Source: JAGOTN01 sp964538345 (GTDB lineage: Bacteria > Patescibacteriota > Minisyncoccia > Phycocordibacterales > JAACPR01). Taken from it: a DNA stretch of 13,743 nucleotides. The translations under genes were made by a program, and so were the position numbers. The stretch spans positions 1 to 13,743 of the forward strand of contig CAZIFF010000018.1 of the NCBI GenBank assembly GCA_964538345.1, given 5' to 3'. Of this stretch, positions 13,694-13,743 are shown piece by piece (position 1 is the first letter of the stretch; each line of letters opens with the position of its first letter). Below the pieces are notes generated by a model. It did not search any database, was not told the DNA's origin, and saw only the letters and a program-made list of their open reading frames with translations.

Positions 13694-13743
13694 GCGGGTG
13701 TAGCTCAGCTGGTTAGAGCGTCCGCCTGTCACGCGGAAGGTCG
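13694..13743 (+). tRNA. tRNA-Asp (GTC), cut by the window end
   Basis: The 5' two thirds are present: acceptor 5' strand GCGGGTG, D-arm GCTC-AGCTGGTTA-GAGC, anticodon arm TCCGC-CTGTCAC-GCGGA with anticodon GTC, and variable loop AGGTC. The T-arm and the 3' acceptor strand lie beyond base 13743. The anticodon assigns it to Asp. Confidence 0.9.

Overview
The window looks like a chromosomal segment from an AT-rich, gene-dense bacterium, most likely a member of the Candidate Phyla Radiation (Patescibacteria, probably Parcubacteria-like). The signs are a low-GC sequence, intergenic gaps of only a few bases, few Shine-Dalgarno sites, a type IV pilin cluster built from very divergent minor pilins, tRNA genes without an encoded CCA, and reduced or altered versions of universal proteins (SecA, LigA). 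The taxonomic call is inference, because there is no rRNA or marker tree here. UGA appears to be a stop (end of secA), so the code looks like the standard bacterial one. I see no insertion sequence, prophage, CRISPR array or toxin-antitoxin pair.

Layout. Bases 1-4207 hold a tight unit: the 3' part of secA, a secreted and membrane-anchored bactofilin-like beta-helix protein, and a MYG1-family DHH-like phosphoesterase. Bases 4208-4315 are a short AT-rich control region with a 16-bp perfect palindrome. A major-type pilin gene follows, closed by a strong intrinsic terminator (4773-4799). A promoter that appears to reuse the terminator arm then starts a long colinear run: second pilin, prepilin peptidase (PilD), a GspH/FimT-like pilin, a PilW/GspJ-like pilin, a PilV/GspI-like pilin and a PilX/GspK-like pilin. 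The run continues without an obvious break into ligA, gatC, gatA and an unassigned membrane protein with an SH3-like outer domain and a HEPN-like inner domain. Bases 13350-13743 hold tRNA genes: initiator Met, a second CAT-anticodon tRNA (elongator Met or Ile2), and a cut-off tRNA-Asp, each with its own plausible promoter.

How it fits together. PilD would cleave and methylate the prepilins; two four-cysteine major-type pilins would form the fibre, with four minor pilins as the likely tip or priming complex. The assembly ATPase, platform protein and retraction motor are not in this window. SecA would export the beta-helix protein. GatC and GatA are two of the three subunits of the Glu/Asp-tRNA amidotransferase; gatB must lie elsewhere.

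The most notable signals are: (1) an initiator tRNA whose universal elbow pair G18-U55 is replaced by A18/G55, together with A29-U41 in the anticodon stem; (2) the SH3-TM-HEPN protein; (3) a LigA with only two of the four zinc-finger cysteines; (4) a SecA with a shortened helical-wing region and no C-terminal zinc motif; and (5) two cases where a promoter -35 box lies in the arm of the preceding terminator.
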